Part shown: positions 1 to 6,965 of the stretch, piece by piece
How positions within the stretch are numbered: the first letter of the stretch is position 1
Layout: each line of letters begins with the position of its first letter
Source of the DNA: an uncultured Clostridia bacterium
Lineage (GTDB): Bacteria; Bacillota; Clostridia; Oscillospirales; Acutalibacteraceae
Reading direction: 5' to 3'
Length of the DNA stretch: 8,712 nucleotides
Assembly: GCA_937902305.1 (NCBI GenBank)
Contig: CALDHV010000040.1
Location: 1 to 8,712, forward strand
Translations under genes and position numbers: made by a program
The notes under the pieces: model-generated
Database searches by the model: none
Told to the model about the DNA's origin: nothing
The model's input: only the letters and a program-made list of their open reading frames with translations

Positions 1-8
1 GGATGTCG

Positions 9-176
9 TTAAAGACACCAAAATGCCTTTTCCATCGCGTCCATATCGAAATCCCGGCGAACAAACAGCACAACGGACACCGTCCAGCAGGCGTTTTCCA
101 ATGTTTTGACCGGCTCGTATCTTTCGCAATCGACGATGCCTTGTTGATTGGCGTTAAGAGGATATTGTTTTTCCAT
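9..176 (-). CDS. Condensation-domain-like N-terminus, frame broken or truncated
   Basis: A 55-codon frame begins with ATG at 176-174 and overlaps the last base of the carrier-protein stop codon (TGATG), so it is probably translationally coupled to it. It starts MEKQYPLNANQQGI, which resembles the first motif of NRPS condensation domains (hydrophobic-PL-x-x-x-Q-x-G-I). It continues to DMDAMEKAFWCL, which resembles the following helix that normally leads to a basic, LR-containing stretch. The frame then meets TAA at 11-9, far short of the roughly 450 residues of a condensation domain. Reading one base further on gives Asn-Asp-Ile up to the window edge, so the gene may be frameshifted, misassembled, or read through by a +1 shift at CTT-TAA-C. 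Position after a carrier-protein gene fits an acyl/peptidyl-transfer role. The condensation assignment rests on a short N-terminal match only. Confidence 0.5.
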   Translation of the reverse strand: MEKQYPLNANQQGIVDCERYEPVKTLENACWTVSVVLFVRRDFDMDAMEKAFWCL

Positions 177-427
177 CAGCGAGCGATCCTTTCGACGGCG
201 TCACCGATGGTTTGCAGGGAGGTATAATCCTCCGGCTGGAACTTCTCGACATCCAGGCGAAGCTTGAGCAGATCGGCGATCTCGGTCACCATAGCAACAC
301 AGCCCATCGAGTCGATCAGCTCATTTTCGAACAGATCCAGCTCCATATTTTCTGCCATTTCGTCCTGCGGCAGTCCCAGTACCTCTTCAGCGGCGGAAAG
401 CACCGCCTTTTTCGTTTTTTCGGTCAT
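176..427 (-). CDS. DltC-like acyl/peptidyl carrier protein
   Basis: A small acidic helical carrier protein of 83 residues, the usual size for DltC and stand-alone PCPs (about 78-85). The phosphopantetheine attachment motif is ELIDSMG, with Ser40 as the expected modified residue. The pattern ELDLFEN-x-LIDSMG, followed by a helix and then KFQPEDYTSLQTI, follows DltC (LDLELFE-x-GLLDSLG, later EFDREEW) more closely than typical modular PCPs. Two in-frame ATGs exist. GGAGG at 440-436 lies 8 bases before the ATG at 427 but only 2 bases before the ATG at 433, so 427 is preferred; the 433 start would add Met-Thr. It lies 57 bases downstream of the second ligase gene and overlaps the next gene by one base. 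It is inferred to carry the acyl group activated by one or both upstream ligases. Confidence 0.88.
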   Translation of the reverse strand: MTEKTKKAVLSAAEEVLGLPQDEMAENMELDLFENELIDSMGCVAMVTEIADLLKLRLDVEKFQPEDYTSLQTIGDAVERIAR

Positions 428-435
428 TGTCATTT

Positions 436-440
436 CCTCC
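436..440 (-). promoter_or_regulatory. Ribosome binding site deciding the carrier-protein start
   Basis: A GGAGG core on the minus strand lies 8 bases before the ATG at 427 and only 2 bases before the ATG at 433. The spacing favours the downstream ATG. Confidence 0.7.
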
Positions 441-484
441 GATTTTTATATTATTATAGCCGGCGGGAGCTGAACCCCGGTCGG

Positions 485-1996
485 TTATAGTAATGCCTTC
501 AACGCGTCACGGTCGATTTTTCCGTTCTTGTTGAGCGGCATTTCTTCCAAAAAGATAAGCTTGCGCGGCACCATATATTCGGGGACATAGCCTGCCAGCT
601 CTTTTTTGATCGTCACGGTGTTTTTCAGCACGCTTTCACCGCGAAAAGCGGGAGCGAGCACAATGAATGCCGCAAGATAGTTCACACCGCCGCCATCCTT
701 CATCGCCGGGATGACGAGATTGCTTTCCACCCGTTCACAGCGGTCGAGATTGGATACAATGTCTCCGAGTTCAATGCGGTAGCCGCAGTATTTTATCTGG
801 AAGTCCTTGCGTCCGACATAGTAGAGCATCCCGTTTTCCTGCCAGACGAGGTCGCCGGTGCGGTAGCCGTTGCGCCCGTCATCGGCGAGAATAAACGCCT
901 TGGCGGTGCGTTCCGGATCGTTGAAATAGCCGCGCGCGGTGCTTTTGCTGAAAATCACCAGCTCGCCGGTTTGTCCGTCCGGGAGAGGATTGCCCTGCTC
1001 GTCTACGATGCGGTAGTCTGCTTCGGGCAACATCTGTCCGATCGGGAGCGACCGGGGATCGTCCAGCATTTCGCGGGTCATCATGCAGGCGGAAACCTCG
1101 ACCGTCGTTTCGGTCGGGCCGTAGGCATTGATGATCGTCGCGTGCGGGAAACGCTCAAATAGCTTGCACAAGGTGCTTTTTTGCAAAATCTCGCCGACCA
1201 GCAGGAAACGATCAAGCATGGGCATATTTTGCTCGCAGAACGCCGGTTCCTTGAGGCAAAGATCGGCAAAGGAGGGTGTCACGGACAGGGAGGCGACGCG
1301 GTTTGTCCGCATCCAGTTCACCATAGCGGCGGAGTCTGCCTTGTGCTTTTTATCCACCGATACCAGTGTTTTGCCGAGCGGCAGAAAGACGTGCACCACC
1401 TCCGTGGAGAGGTCAAAGGAATAGGAGGCGTGATCGAGTGAGCACTGCCCGCATTTTTCGGGATGCAGGGTGTCGATGTACCAGCTTCCGTAGTTTTCGA
1501 GATTGCTACGGGAGATCGGCACGCCCTTCGGGGTGCCGGTACTGCCGGAGGTGAACAGGATATAGGCATCCTCCTCGGGCTTCAGCCACATCGCCGGGTC
1601 GATCTCCTCGGTCACCGGCGCGGAAAAATCCAGCGCGGTGCCATCGATGACCGGACGGTCGAGGGCAATCTCCTGCCCGGAAAAGTTGAAAACAATCGGT
1701 GCATCGACCGCGTTGGCGATGAACGCCAACCGCTCGACGGGATAGCGAATATCCACCGGTACATAGGCACTGCCGGTTTTCAGCGCCGCCGCCATAACGG
1801 CAAGCATCGTCGGGTGCTTGTCCCCGTAAAAGACGATCGGCGCGTTGCGGCGGCCGCCCTTCGCGGGTAAAAGGATGTTGCGTGCGATCCATTCGGAGTG
1901 TTCCCACAGCTCGCGGAAGCTACATTGGCTGTCACGCGCGATAATGGCGGGGGTGTCCGACGATCGCTGTGCATATAGTCCTTCCAAAAACCACAT
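485..1996 (-). CDS. DltA-like stand-alone adenylation enzyme (second of tandem pair)
   Basis: A 503-residue ANL-superfamily adenylation enzyme, the usual DltA length, inferred to activate a carboxylic acid with ATP and load it onto a carrier protein. Motifs in order: TSGSTGTPKG (149-158, A3 P-loop), FDLS (194-197, A4), NAYGPTE (290-296, A5), YRTGD (378-382, A7), GRKDFQ with YRIEL (395-410, A8) and NKNGKIDR (A10, catalytic Lys493). All key residues are present, so it looks active. By alignment to GrsA the pocket residues are D195, L196, E199, S238, L265, V267, A291, V299, E300 and K493. Val267 replaces the cysteine that gives DltA its preference for D-alanine, so D-Ala is not assured. There is no fused carrier or condensation domain. 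AGAGG lies 8 bases before the ATG, and 13 bases separate it from the upstream paralogue's stop. The DltA-like family call is firm; the substrate is unknown. Confidence 0.93.
   Translation of the reverse strand: MWFLEGLYAQRSSDTPAIIARDSQCSFRELWEHSEWIARNILLPAKGGRRNAPIVFYGDKHPTMLAVMAAALKTGSAYVPVDIRYPVERLAFIANAVDAPIVFNFSGQEIALDRPVIDGTALDFSAPVTEEIDPAMWLKPEEDAYILFTSGSTGTPKGVPISRSNLENYGSWYIDTLHPEKCGQCSLDHASYSFDLSTEVVHVFLPLGKTLVSVDKKHKADSAAMVNWMRTNRVASLSVTPSFADLCLKEPAFCEQNMPMLDRFLLVGEILQKSTLCKLFERFPHATIINAYGPTETTVEVSACMMTREMLDDPRSLPIGQMLPEADYRIVDEQGNPLPDGQTGELVIFSKSTARGYFNDPERTAKAFILADDGRNGYRTGDLVWQENGMLYYVGRKDFQIKYCGYRIELGDIVSNLDRCERVESNLVIPAMKDGGGVNYLAAFIVLAPAFRGESVLKNTVTIKKELAGYVPEYMVPRKLIFLEEMPLNKNGKIDRDALKALL
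1518..1660 (-). repeat. Near-identical segment shared by the tandem ligase genes (copy 1)
   Basis: This stretch and 3043-3185 align without gaps at an offset of 1525 bases; I count 129 of 143 identical positions. It encodes the stretch around VIDGTALD, EEIDPAMWLKPEEDAY and the A3 P-loop. Flanking pocket-coding DNA is much more diverged. The likely cause is tandem duplication, perhaps with gene conversion. Confidence 0.8.
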
Positions 1997-2009
1997 TTTC
2001 CAAACCTCT

Positions 2010-3521
2010 TTATAACAATTCTTTCAATGCATTTCTGTCGATTTTTTCGCTGTTGTTGAGCGGCATATTCTCCAAAAAGACCAGCTTGCGCGGGATCATA
2101 TATTCGGGAACGTAGTCCGACAGCTCTTTTTTGATCGCCATGGTGTTTTTCAGCACGCTTTCACCGCGGTATTCCGGGGTCGGTACGATGAATGCGACCA
2201 AATGACGGATATTGCCGTCTTCATCTCGGGAGGGGAGGACGGCGCTCGCTTCCACCCGCTCACAGCGGTCAAGGTTGGCAACGATGTCGTTTGTTTCGAT
2301 GCGGTAGCCGTTGAGCTTGACCTGAAAATCCTTGCGCCCGACGAAATACAGCATTTCGTCCTTTTGATATACGAGGTCGCCGGTGCGGTAGCCGTTGCGC
2401 CCGTCATCGGAGAGGATAAACGATCGCGCGGTCAGCTCCGGAGCGTGATAATACCCTGCGGCGACGCTCTTGCTGAATACGATCAGCTCGCCTGTTTCCC
2501 CGTCGGGGAGCGGGCAGTCGTTATCGTCCCACACGGCGCAGTCCGCCTCGGGCATCACCTGCCCGATCGGGATCGGCAGGTCGCTATCCAGCATCGCCTC
2601 GGTGACCTCGCAGGCGCAGATCTCCACCGTTGCCTCGGTCGGGCCGTAGGTATTGAGAAAACGTGCCTGCGGGAAATGTTCCGAAAGATACTGCGCCGTG
2701 CTTTTGAGCAGGGATTCGCCGCCGGAGACCAGCAGTTGTATATCCGGCAGATATTCCGCCGTAAAGCGCGGATCGTGCCGGCAGATGTCGAAGAATGACG
2801 GAGAACATCCGATTATATTAACGCGGTGCAAACGCATCCAGTCGATCAGCCCGGAGATATTCTCCATCATATCATGGTTGACGCTGACCAGTGTTTTGCC
2901 CGCCGCCAGGAAAATATACAGCGTTTCGGAGGAGACGTCAAAGGAGTAGGAGGCTTGATTGAGCACATTCTGTCCGATCTCATTGACCCGGAAGATCTCC
3001 GAAAAGGCGGCGGAGAAGTTCTCAAGATTTGCGCGGGTGATAGGCACACCCTTGGGCGTGCCGGTACTGCCTGAGGTGAACAGGATATAGGCGTCCTCCT
3101 CGGGCTTGAGCCACATTGCCGGGTCGATTTCCTCGGCGACCGGCGTGGAAAGATCCAGCGCGGTGCCGTCGATGACCGGACAGTCAAGCGACGGATGGAT
3201 GCCGGTGAAGTCAAAAACTGCCAGCGCCTCAGTTGCGTGAGTAATGTAGGCGAGCCGTTCCACGGGAAAACGCACATCGACCGGCACATAAGCGCGTCCG
3301 GTCTTGAGCGCCGCGATCATCGTTGTGAGCATATCCGGATGCTTGTCCCCATACAGCACGATCGGCGCTTTGTCCGGTTTGCCGACACCGAATGTCGTGA
3401 TGAGATGAGCGATCTGCTCCGAGCGTTGCCACAATTCACAAAAGGAGCGGTGCCCGTTTTTCTCGACGATGGCGAGTGTATCTGCACCCCGGCGCTCGTA
3501 CAGAGCGTCCAACAGCCACAT
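2010..3521 (-). CDS. DltA-like stand-alone adenylation enzyme (first of tandem pair)
   Basis: A second 503-residue adenylation enzyme and first gene of its operon. It is collinear without gaps with the next gene (485-1996). Motifs: TSGSTGTPKG (149-158), FDVS (194-197), NTYGPTE (290-296), YRTGD (378-382), GRKDFQ with YRIET (395-410) and a divergent A10, NNSEKIDR, where the usual Asn-Gly before catalytic Lys493 is Ser-Glu. Lys493 itself is kept. Pocket residues by alignment to GrsA are D195, V196, E199, G238, V265, G267, T291, V299, E300 and K493, differing from the paralogue at 196, 238, 265, 267 and 291, so a different substrate is likely. Gly267 replaces the DltA pocket cysteine. The ATG at 3521 is preceded by a purine-rich AGGGGG/AAGG stretch and by a strong promoter about 40 bases upstream. 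It is inferred to load the downstream carrier protein; the substrate is unknown. Confidence 0.92.
   Translation of the reverse strand: MWLLDALYERRGADTLAIVEKNGHRSFCELWQRSEQIAHLITTFGVGKPDKAPIVLYGDKHPDMLTTMIAALKTGRAYVPVDVRFPVERLAYITHATEALAVFDFTGIHPSLDCPVIDGTALDLSTPVAEEIDPAMWLKPEEDAYILFTSGSTGTPKGVPITRANLENFSAAFSEIFRVNEIGQNVLNQASYSFDVSSETLYIFLAAGKTLVSVNHDMMENISGLIDWMRLHRVNIIGCSPSFFDICRHDPRFTAEYLPDIQLLVSGGESLLKSTAQYLSEHFPQARFLNTYGPTEATVEICACEVTEAMLDSDLPIPIGQVMPEADCAVWDDNDCPLPDGETGELIVFSKSVAAGYYHAPELTARSFILSDDGRNGYRTGDLVYQKDEMLYFVGRKDFQVKLNGYRIETNDIVANLDRCERVEASAVLPSRDEDGNIRHLVAFIVPTPEYRGESVLKNTMAIKKELSDYVPEYMIPRKLVFLENMPLNNSEKIDRNALKELL
3043..3185 (-). repeat. Near-identical segment shared by the tandem ligase genes (copy 2)
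   Basis: Partner of 1518-1660, with 129 of 143 positions identical by my count and the same reading frame. It codes for the conserved stretch ending at the A3 P-loop of the upstream ligase. Confidence 0.8.
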
Positions 3522-3559
3522 ATCCTTTTCCCCCTAAAACCCCATAATACAGTATTCTA

Positions 3560-3587
3560 ATTATACCATTACTTATATTATTGTCAA
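3560..3587 (-). promoter_or_regulatory. Near-consensus sigma-A type promoter for the ligase/carrier operon
   Basis: On the minus strand TTGACA (3587-3582) and TATAAT (3565-3560) both match consensus exactly and are 16 bases apart, close to the optimal 17. The region is AT-rich, unlike the GC-rich genes. Transcription would start near 3552, giving a leader of about 30 bases before the ATG at 3521, too short for a riboswitch. It lies just beyond the terminator of the upstream operon, so the left operon has independent expression. Confidence 0.88.
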
Positions 3588-3598
3588 TTCTTTTACGC

Positions 3599-3634
3599 AA
3601 AAAAGACCGCCATACATTTTGTGTATAGCGGTCT
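3599..3634 (-). terminator. Rho-independent terminator of the MoxR-to-DUF6273 operon
   Basis: Read on the minus strand, GACCGCTATACA, loop CAAAA and TGTATGGCGGTC form a 12-base-pair stem with one G-U pair, plus an outer A-T pair, followed by six T residues. It begins about 32 bases after the stop codon of the DUF6273-like gene. On the plus strand the hairpin is followed only by a broken T-run, so its main direction is minus. Confidence 0.93.
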
Positions 3635-3666
3635 CGTTTTCGTATAGATTGTCAAGGAATAGATGC

Positions 3667-4572
3667 TTACTCCGGCAACGTCAGGCTGATGCAGGGTCGG
3701 ACACCGACCAGCGTGCTGTGCACATATTCGCCAAAGGTGAACAGCGTGCCGTCCACGTTGACGTATGCGGCAAAGGTGTCGGTCGAGCCGGGAGTACGCA
3801 ACCACCAGCGCGCCTCCGTCAGCGGGGTCTGCATAATGCCGCCCTCGGTGATGTACTTGGTCAGCGGGCCCTTGCGCGCGTCATCGTTCTTAAAATACCG
3901 TTGAGCCTCATCCAACGACAGTACAAATACCTTATCTGCCGTTTCACCGCCCGCAGGGATGTTGTATTGCGGGTTGACCGGATTTTGCACCGGGACGGTC
4001 AGAATGGATTTCTGCTCGTCGGCGGTAAATGCCGCCTTGAAGAAATCCTCGTTGAGCCACTTGCGCAGAGTGCAGGTTTCCCACACCTGGGTGGTGAATT
4101 CGGTATTGTATGGCTTGCAGTCGAGGCAGTTGGCGCTGATGAGCAGTGCGTTATTGCCGTCCTTTGCCAGCACCGTCCACACAATCGGGTCAGCGCCGTT
4201 TTCCTTGCTGTTATCCTGCTCGTAGCGACCGAAAACGACTGTGTCGCCCGGCTGCGCCACCGCGGGATGCGCCTCTAAGATCGCATCGGCGCGCGCGGTG
4301 CTGTCGCGGAAATCGCCCGCCATCCGGAAATCGACGTACGCCGCCTCAAATCGCTCGGCGTTCAGTTTTTTCTCCGCCGAGGAGTAGTAGAGCGAGGGGA
4401 TGACAAACAGGAACACGGCGAACACCGCGCCGACCACGGCGGCAACCGCCGGCAGGAGCCACAGCAATATACGCCAGCGTTTTTTCGCGCGCTGACTGCC
4501 GACGACCCATTCATCCCGGGCGATCGCCTCGCGGCGACGGCGTTCCTCGGCTATCGGAAACTCAATTGCCAC
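3667..4572 (-). CDS. Single-pass membrane protein with DUF6273-like extracytoplasmic domain
   Basis: A 301-residue protein with a charged cytoplasmic N-terminus, one membrane helix (about 35-60, rich in Leu/Val/Ala), a short TPR-like helical stretch (about 64-98, ending GDFRDSTARAD) and a C-terminal domain (about 108-300). Features of that domain (TVVFGRYEQD, IVWTVL, LLISANCLD, WETCTLRKWLNEDFFKAAF, WWLRTPGS and VGVRPCISL) match my memory of the DUF6273 family seen in many Firmicutes, whose function is not known to me. I chose GTG at 4572: AGGAG at 4585-4581 is 8 bases upstream, and only 5 bases separate it from the transglutaminase stop. Longer starts (4581, or ATG at 4647 inside the upstream gene) fit less well. 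It is the last gene before the terminator, so it is inferred to act with the transglutaminase-like membrane protein at the cell envelope. Confidence 0.85.
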   Translation of the reverse strand: MAIEFPIAEERRRREAIARDEWVVGSQRAKKRWRILLWLLPAVAAVVGAVFAVFLFVIPSLYYSSAEKKLNAERFEAAYVDFRMAGDFRDSTARADAILEAHPAVAQPGDTVVFGRYEQDNSKENGADPIVWTVLAKDGNNALLISANCLDCKPYNTEFTTQVWETCTLRKWLNEDFFKAAFTADEQKSILTVPVQNPVNPQYNIPAGGETADKVFVLSLDEAQRYFKNDDARKGPLTKYITEGGIMQTPLTEARWWLRTPGSTDTFAAYVNVDGTLFTFGEYVHSTLVGVRPCISLTLPE

Positions 4573-4577
4573 AACGC

Positions 4578-6965
4578 TCACTCCTTTCCCGCGGCGGATC
4601 TCTGTGTAATCTCCGCCATCTTGGTGTAGCGGGCGGTCTGCGGGCATAGGAGCGGGCAGAGCAACCGCCGACGCAGGAAGTAGACAAACTTATTCTTGCG
4701 GCGCTTGACGAGGCTTTCCAGCCGTGCGTGAGTATCCGCCAGCGCCTCTGCCTCCTCCGGCGTGCAGAACAGTCCGCCGAAGTGCATCGCCGGGATCGGT
4801 GCCAACGCCGCCGGCAACAGCTCGGCAAGCTCGGGATCGGTACGCAGATCCAGCCGCGCGACCATCTCGGCGAGTGTTTCGCCGCCGGTGCGGCGAATGC
4901 CGATCAGACGCAACTGACGCAGTATATCCCGGTAATAGAACTCCGCCTGCTGTGCCGACAGCGGGTACCGCTTTCGTATCGCCTTGAGCGAATGGAAATG
5001 CGGGATCAGCAGGGTGCGCAGTGCGATCAGCAGGATGATGAGCGCAATCGCGATGATCCACGGCCACGGGGAGACCGGTGTCGGATTTTCCCAATAGATC
5101 GGGGTCGGCTCCTCGTCGGGCATAGGATCGTCGGTTTCCTCCGGCTTGTCGTCTTTCTTTTCTTCCTCATCCAAAATCTTGATGCGGCGCGCCTCCGGTG
5201 ACGGGTCAAAGGCGACCCAGCCGAAGCCGCGGAAATAGCACTCGACCCATACATACGGACTGGCAGCATCAATGACATAGCCGGTGTATGACGTGCTGGG
5301 CACGGTGCGATACCCGGCGGCGAGACGGCTCGGGATGCCGAGTGAACGGCACATCGTCGCCATCGCCGTCGCGTAGTAGACGCAATAGCCTTTCTTTTCC
5401 TCCAACAGCAGGTCAACGACATTTTCATCCGATTCGACCCGCCCGGTCTTTTCGGCATAGATAAAGCCGTTCTCTTTGGAGAAATAGTGGCAGATCGTCA
5501 CCGCCTGCTGGGTAGGAAAGTTGAAATCTGCCGCCAGCTCCGCGGCGATCGCTTTGGCTTTTTCAGAGTAGTCCTCCGGTAGCTGCAGGAACGGTTCCAA
5601 CGCGCTCTTGTTGTTATAGAACGTGTCTTTGGTGTTGATCGCGGCGGTGTTGAACAGCCCGAAATCCTCATAGTGCAGTTCGTCGCTGTCGAAGGGGTAC
5701 AGTATCTCGGTGACGGTGTAATCGTATCCCTTTTCAAAGCCAAATGACGAAAATACCTCGCCCGAGGCGTTATACAGCACCGGGTTGGCGGTGCTGACAT
5801 TTTCGGTGAAGGAATAGGTCAGCGACGGCATCGGCAGAAAAACGGAATCCTGCGTCAATGTGATGTGGAAGGTACGGTTGGCGGACATTGCCCCGACCAC
5901 CCGTTGATAACGGTCGGTCAACGCCGGCGAGCCGATCATTTGCTTTTGCTTGGTGGAGAACAGACCGTTCATCCGATAAGCATTGGAGAAGGATTTTGAC
6001 CACATTTTGCCGTCATAAAGGTCATACGAGGTCACGCGAAGCGTCGTCTGCTCCCCGATGTCGGTGGTGCCGAGCACCTGATGCTCCGGCTCCTTGAGCG
6101 TTCCGCCGAGACGGTTGCGGTAGGGCTGTAAGCCGAAATCCCGCAGGGTGGGGGAGTCAAGATTGCGCTGATCATTCGTATACAGGCGGCTGACCGACTG
6201 GAAATCGGCGGTCATATCCGCACAGGCGCGGTTGCGCAGGGCGTTGGTATCGGACGGTAGCACCAACAGCATCGTGCCGACCACCAAAACGCACAGAATA
6301 CCCGCAATGGCAGGCACCGCGCCGCGGTTGCCCATCGGGCGGAAGCGCTCCTTTTTGGTGAACATCACGCGCCCGCTGTACTGACTGCGTGCGATCAGCG
6401 GGAATACACCGGCGATGTATGCCGCCGCCGCGAGCAGGATGTCATCCGGCTCGCCAAACGCCAGCGTACCGAGGAAAAACCCGGCGCACAGCAACAGCGG
6501 CGGCAGGGAGCCGCGGGAGATACGCACGACAAAATACAGCAGGCAGGCGATCGCCACGGTGAATACCGCGTGCAGGACGATCATATCCTTTTGGGTATAG
6601 TAGTCGGAGGTGATCGACTGTCCGAAGAACCACCAACGGATAAAGGTCGTGCCCTTTTCCCATATCATTTTGGTATCCCAGTTGAGGATGTAGGTCAGCC
6701 CCAGCCCGATTGCCGCCGCCTCGATCGCCGCCAGCACGGTCACATACCAGCGGCGGGTGACGGCGGACAGAATCACGACCGTGACCAGCGTTTGCCACAG
6801 TAGGGAAACGATGCTGACGGGATACATCAACTGATGATTTTGCAAGACGGCAGTGCCGAAGGCGAGCAACCAACAGCTGATCGCCTCCCAGGCATATTCC
6901 AGCCACTTGCCGTGGCTGTTTTCGACGCCGGCGACGGTCAGCGTGCTGTGATTGTTTCTGCTCAT
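4578..6965 (-). CDS. TgpA-like membrane protein with transglutaminase core lacking the catalytic His
   Basis: A 795-residue protein with about seven membrane helices in residues 25-235, a large extracytoplasmic region, an acidic proline-rich linker (about 599-633), another membrane helix (about 634-658) and a cytoplasmic DUF4129-like helical tail (YYRDILRQLRLIGIRRTGGE). The transglutaminase core includes KKGYCVYYATAM (Cys528), LGIPSRLAAGYR and FGWVAFDPSPE (Asp587). The family's Cys-His-Asp triad normally has His in HAWVE; here the motif is YVWVE with Tyr571 (codon TAT, 5255-5253). It may thus be a pseudoenzyme or use another residue. The ATG at 6965 overlaps the DUF58 stop as ATGA and has GGGGG 7 bases upstream; a GTG at 6971 is less well spaced. 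TgpA-like proteins usually sit beside DUF58 and MoxR genes, as here. The family call is firm; activity is doubtful. Confidence 0.9.
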   Translation of the reverse strand: MSRNNHSTLTVAGVENSHGKWLEYAWEAISCWLLAFGTAVLQNHQLMYPVSIVSLLWQTLVTVVILSAVTRRWYVTVLAAIEAAAIGLGLTYILNWDTKMIWEKGTTFIRWWFFGQSITSDYYTQKDMIVLHAVFTVAIACLLYFVVRISRGSLPPLLLCAGFFLGTLAFGEPDDILLAAAAYIAGVFPLIARSQYSGRVMFTKKERFRPMGNRGAVPAIAGILCVLVVGTMLLVLPSDTNALRNRACADMTADFQSVSRLYTNDQRNLDSPTLRDFGLQPYRNRLGGTLKEPEHQVLGTTDIGEQTTLRVTSYDLYDGKMWSKSFSNAYRMNGLFSTKQKQMIGSPALTDRYQRVVGAMSANRTFHITLTQDSVFLPMPSLTYSFTENVSTANPVLYNASGEVFSSFGFEKGYDYTVTEILYPFDSDELHYEDFGLFNTAAINTKDTFYNNKSALEPFLQLPEDYSEKAKAIAAELAADFNFPTQQAVTICHYFSKENGFIYAEKTGRVESDENVVDLLLEEKKGYCVYYATAMATMCRSLGIPSRLAAGYRTVPSTSYTGYVIDAASPYVWVECYFRGFGWVAFDPSPEARRIKILDEEEKKDDKPEETDDPMPDEEPTPIYWENPTPVSPWPWIIAIALIILLIALRTLLIPHFHSLKAIRKRYPLSAQQAEFYYRDILRQLRLIGIRRTGGETLAEMVARLDLRTDPELAELLPAALAPIPAMHFGGLFCTPEEAEALADTHARLESLVKRRKNKFVYFLRRRLLCPLLCPQTARYTKMAEITQRSAAGKE
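4581..4585 (-). promoter_or_regulatory. Ribosome binding site supporting a GTG start at 4572
   Basis: AGGAG within AAAGGAG lies at the very end of the transglutaminase gene, partly inside its last codons, and 8 bases before GTG at 4572. This favours the short 301-residue form of the DUF6273-like protein. Confidence 0.65.

Noticed and set aside
453..458. TATAAT on the minus strand just upstream of the carrier-protein gene
   Set aside because: No -35-like hexamer at 16-18 bases upstream, and the short gap sits within an operon; more likely an AT-rich spacer before the ribosome binding site.
464..479. Small hairpin (CGGGG/UCCCG) after the second ligase gene
   Set aside because: Only five pairs including one G-U and no T-run follows on the minus strand, so it does not qualify as a terminator.
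2202..2798. Long plus-strand open frame opposite the upstream ligase gene (198 codons), and others such as 3619-4278 and 4728-5201
   Set aside because: They are antisense to genes with clear family motifs, show no recognisable domains, and fit the pattern expected in GC-rich coding DNA.
3522..3666. Possible riboswitch or small RNA in the gap between operons
   Set aside because: The gap is fully explained by a terminator and a promoter; the remaining leader is about 30 bases.
4573..4647. Longer N-terminus for the DUF6273-like protein (ATG at 4647)
   Set aside because: It would overlap the transglutaminase gene by 70 bases and lacks the well-spaced AGGAG that precedes GTG at 4572.
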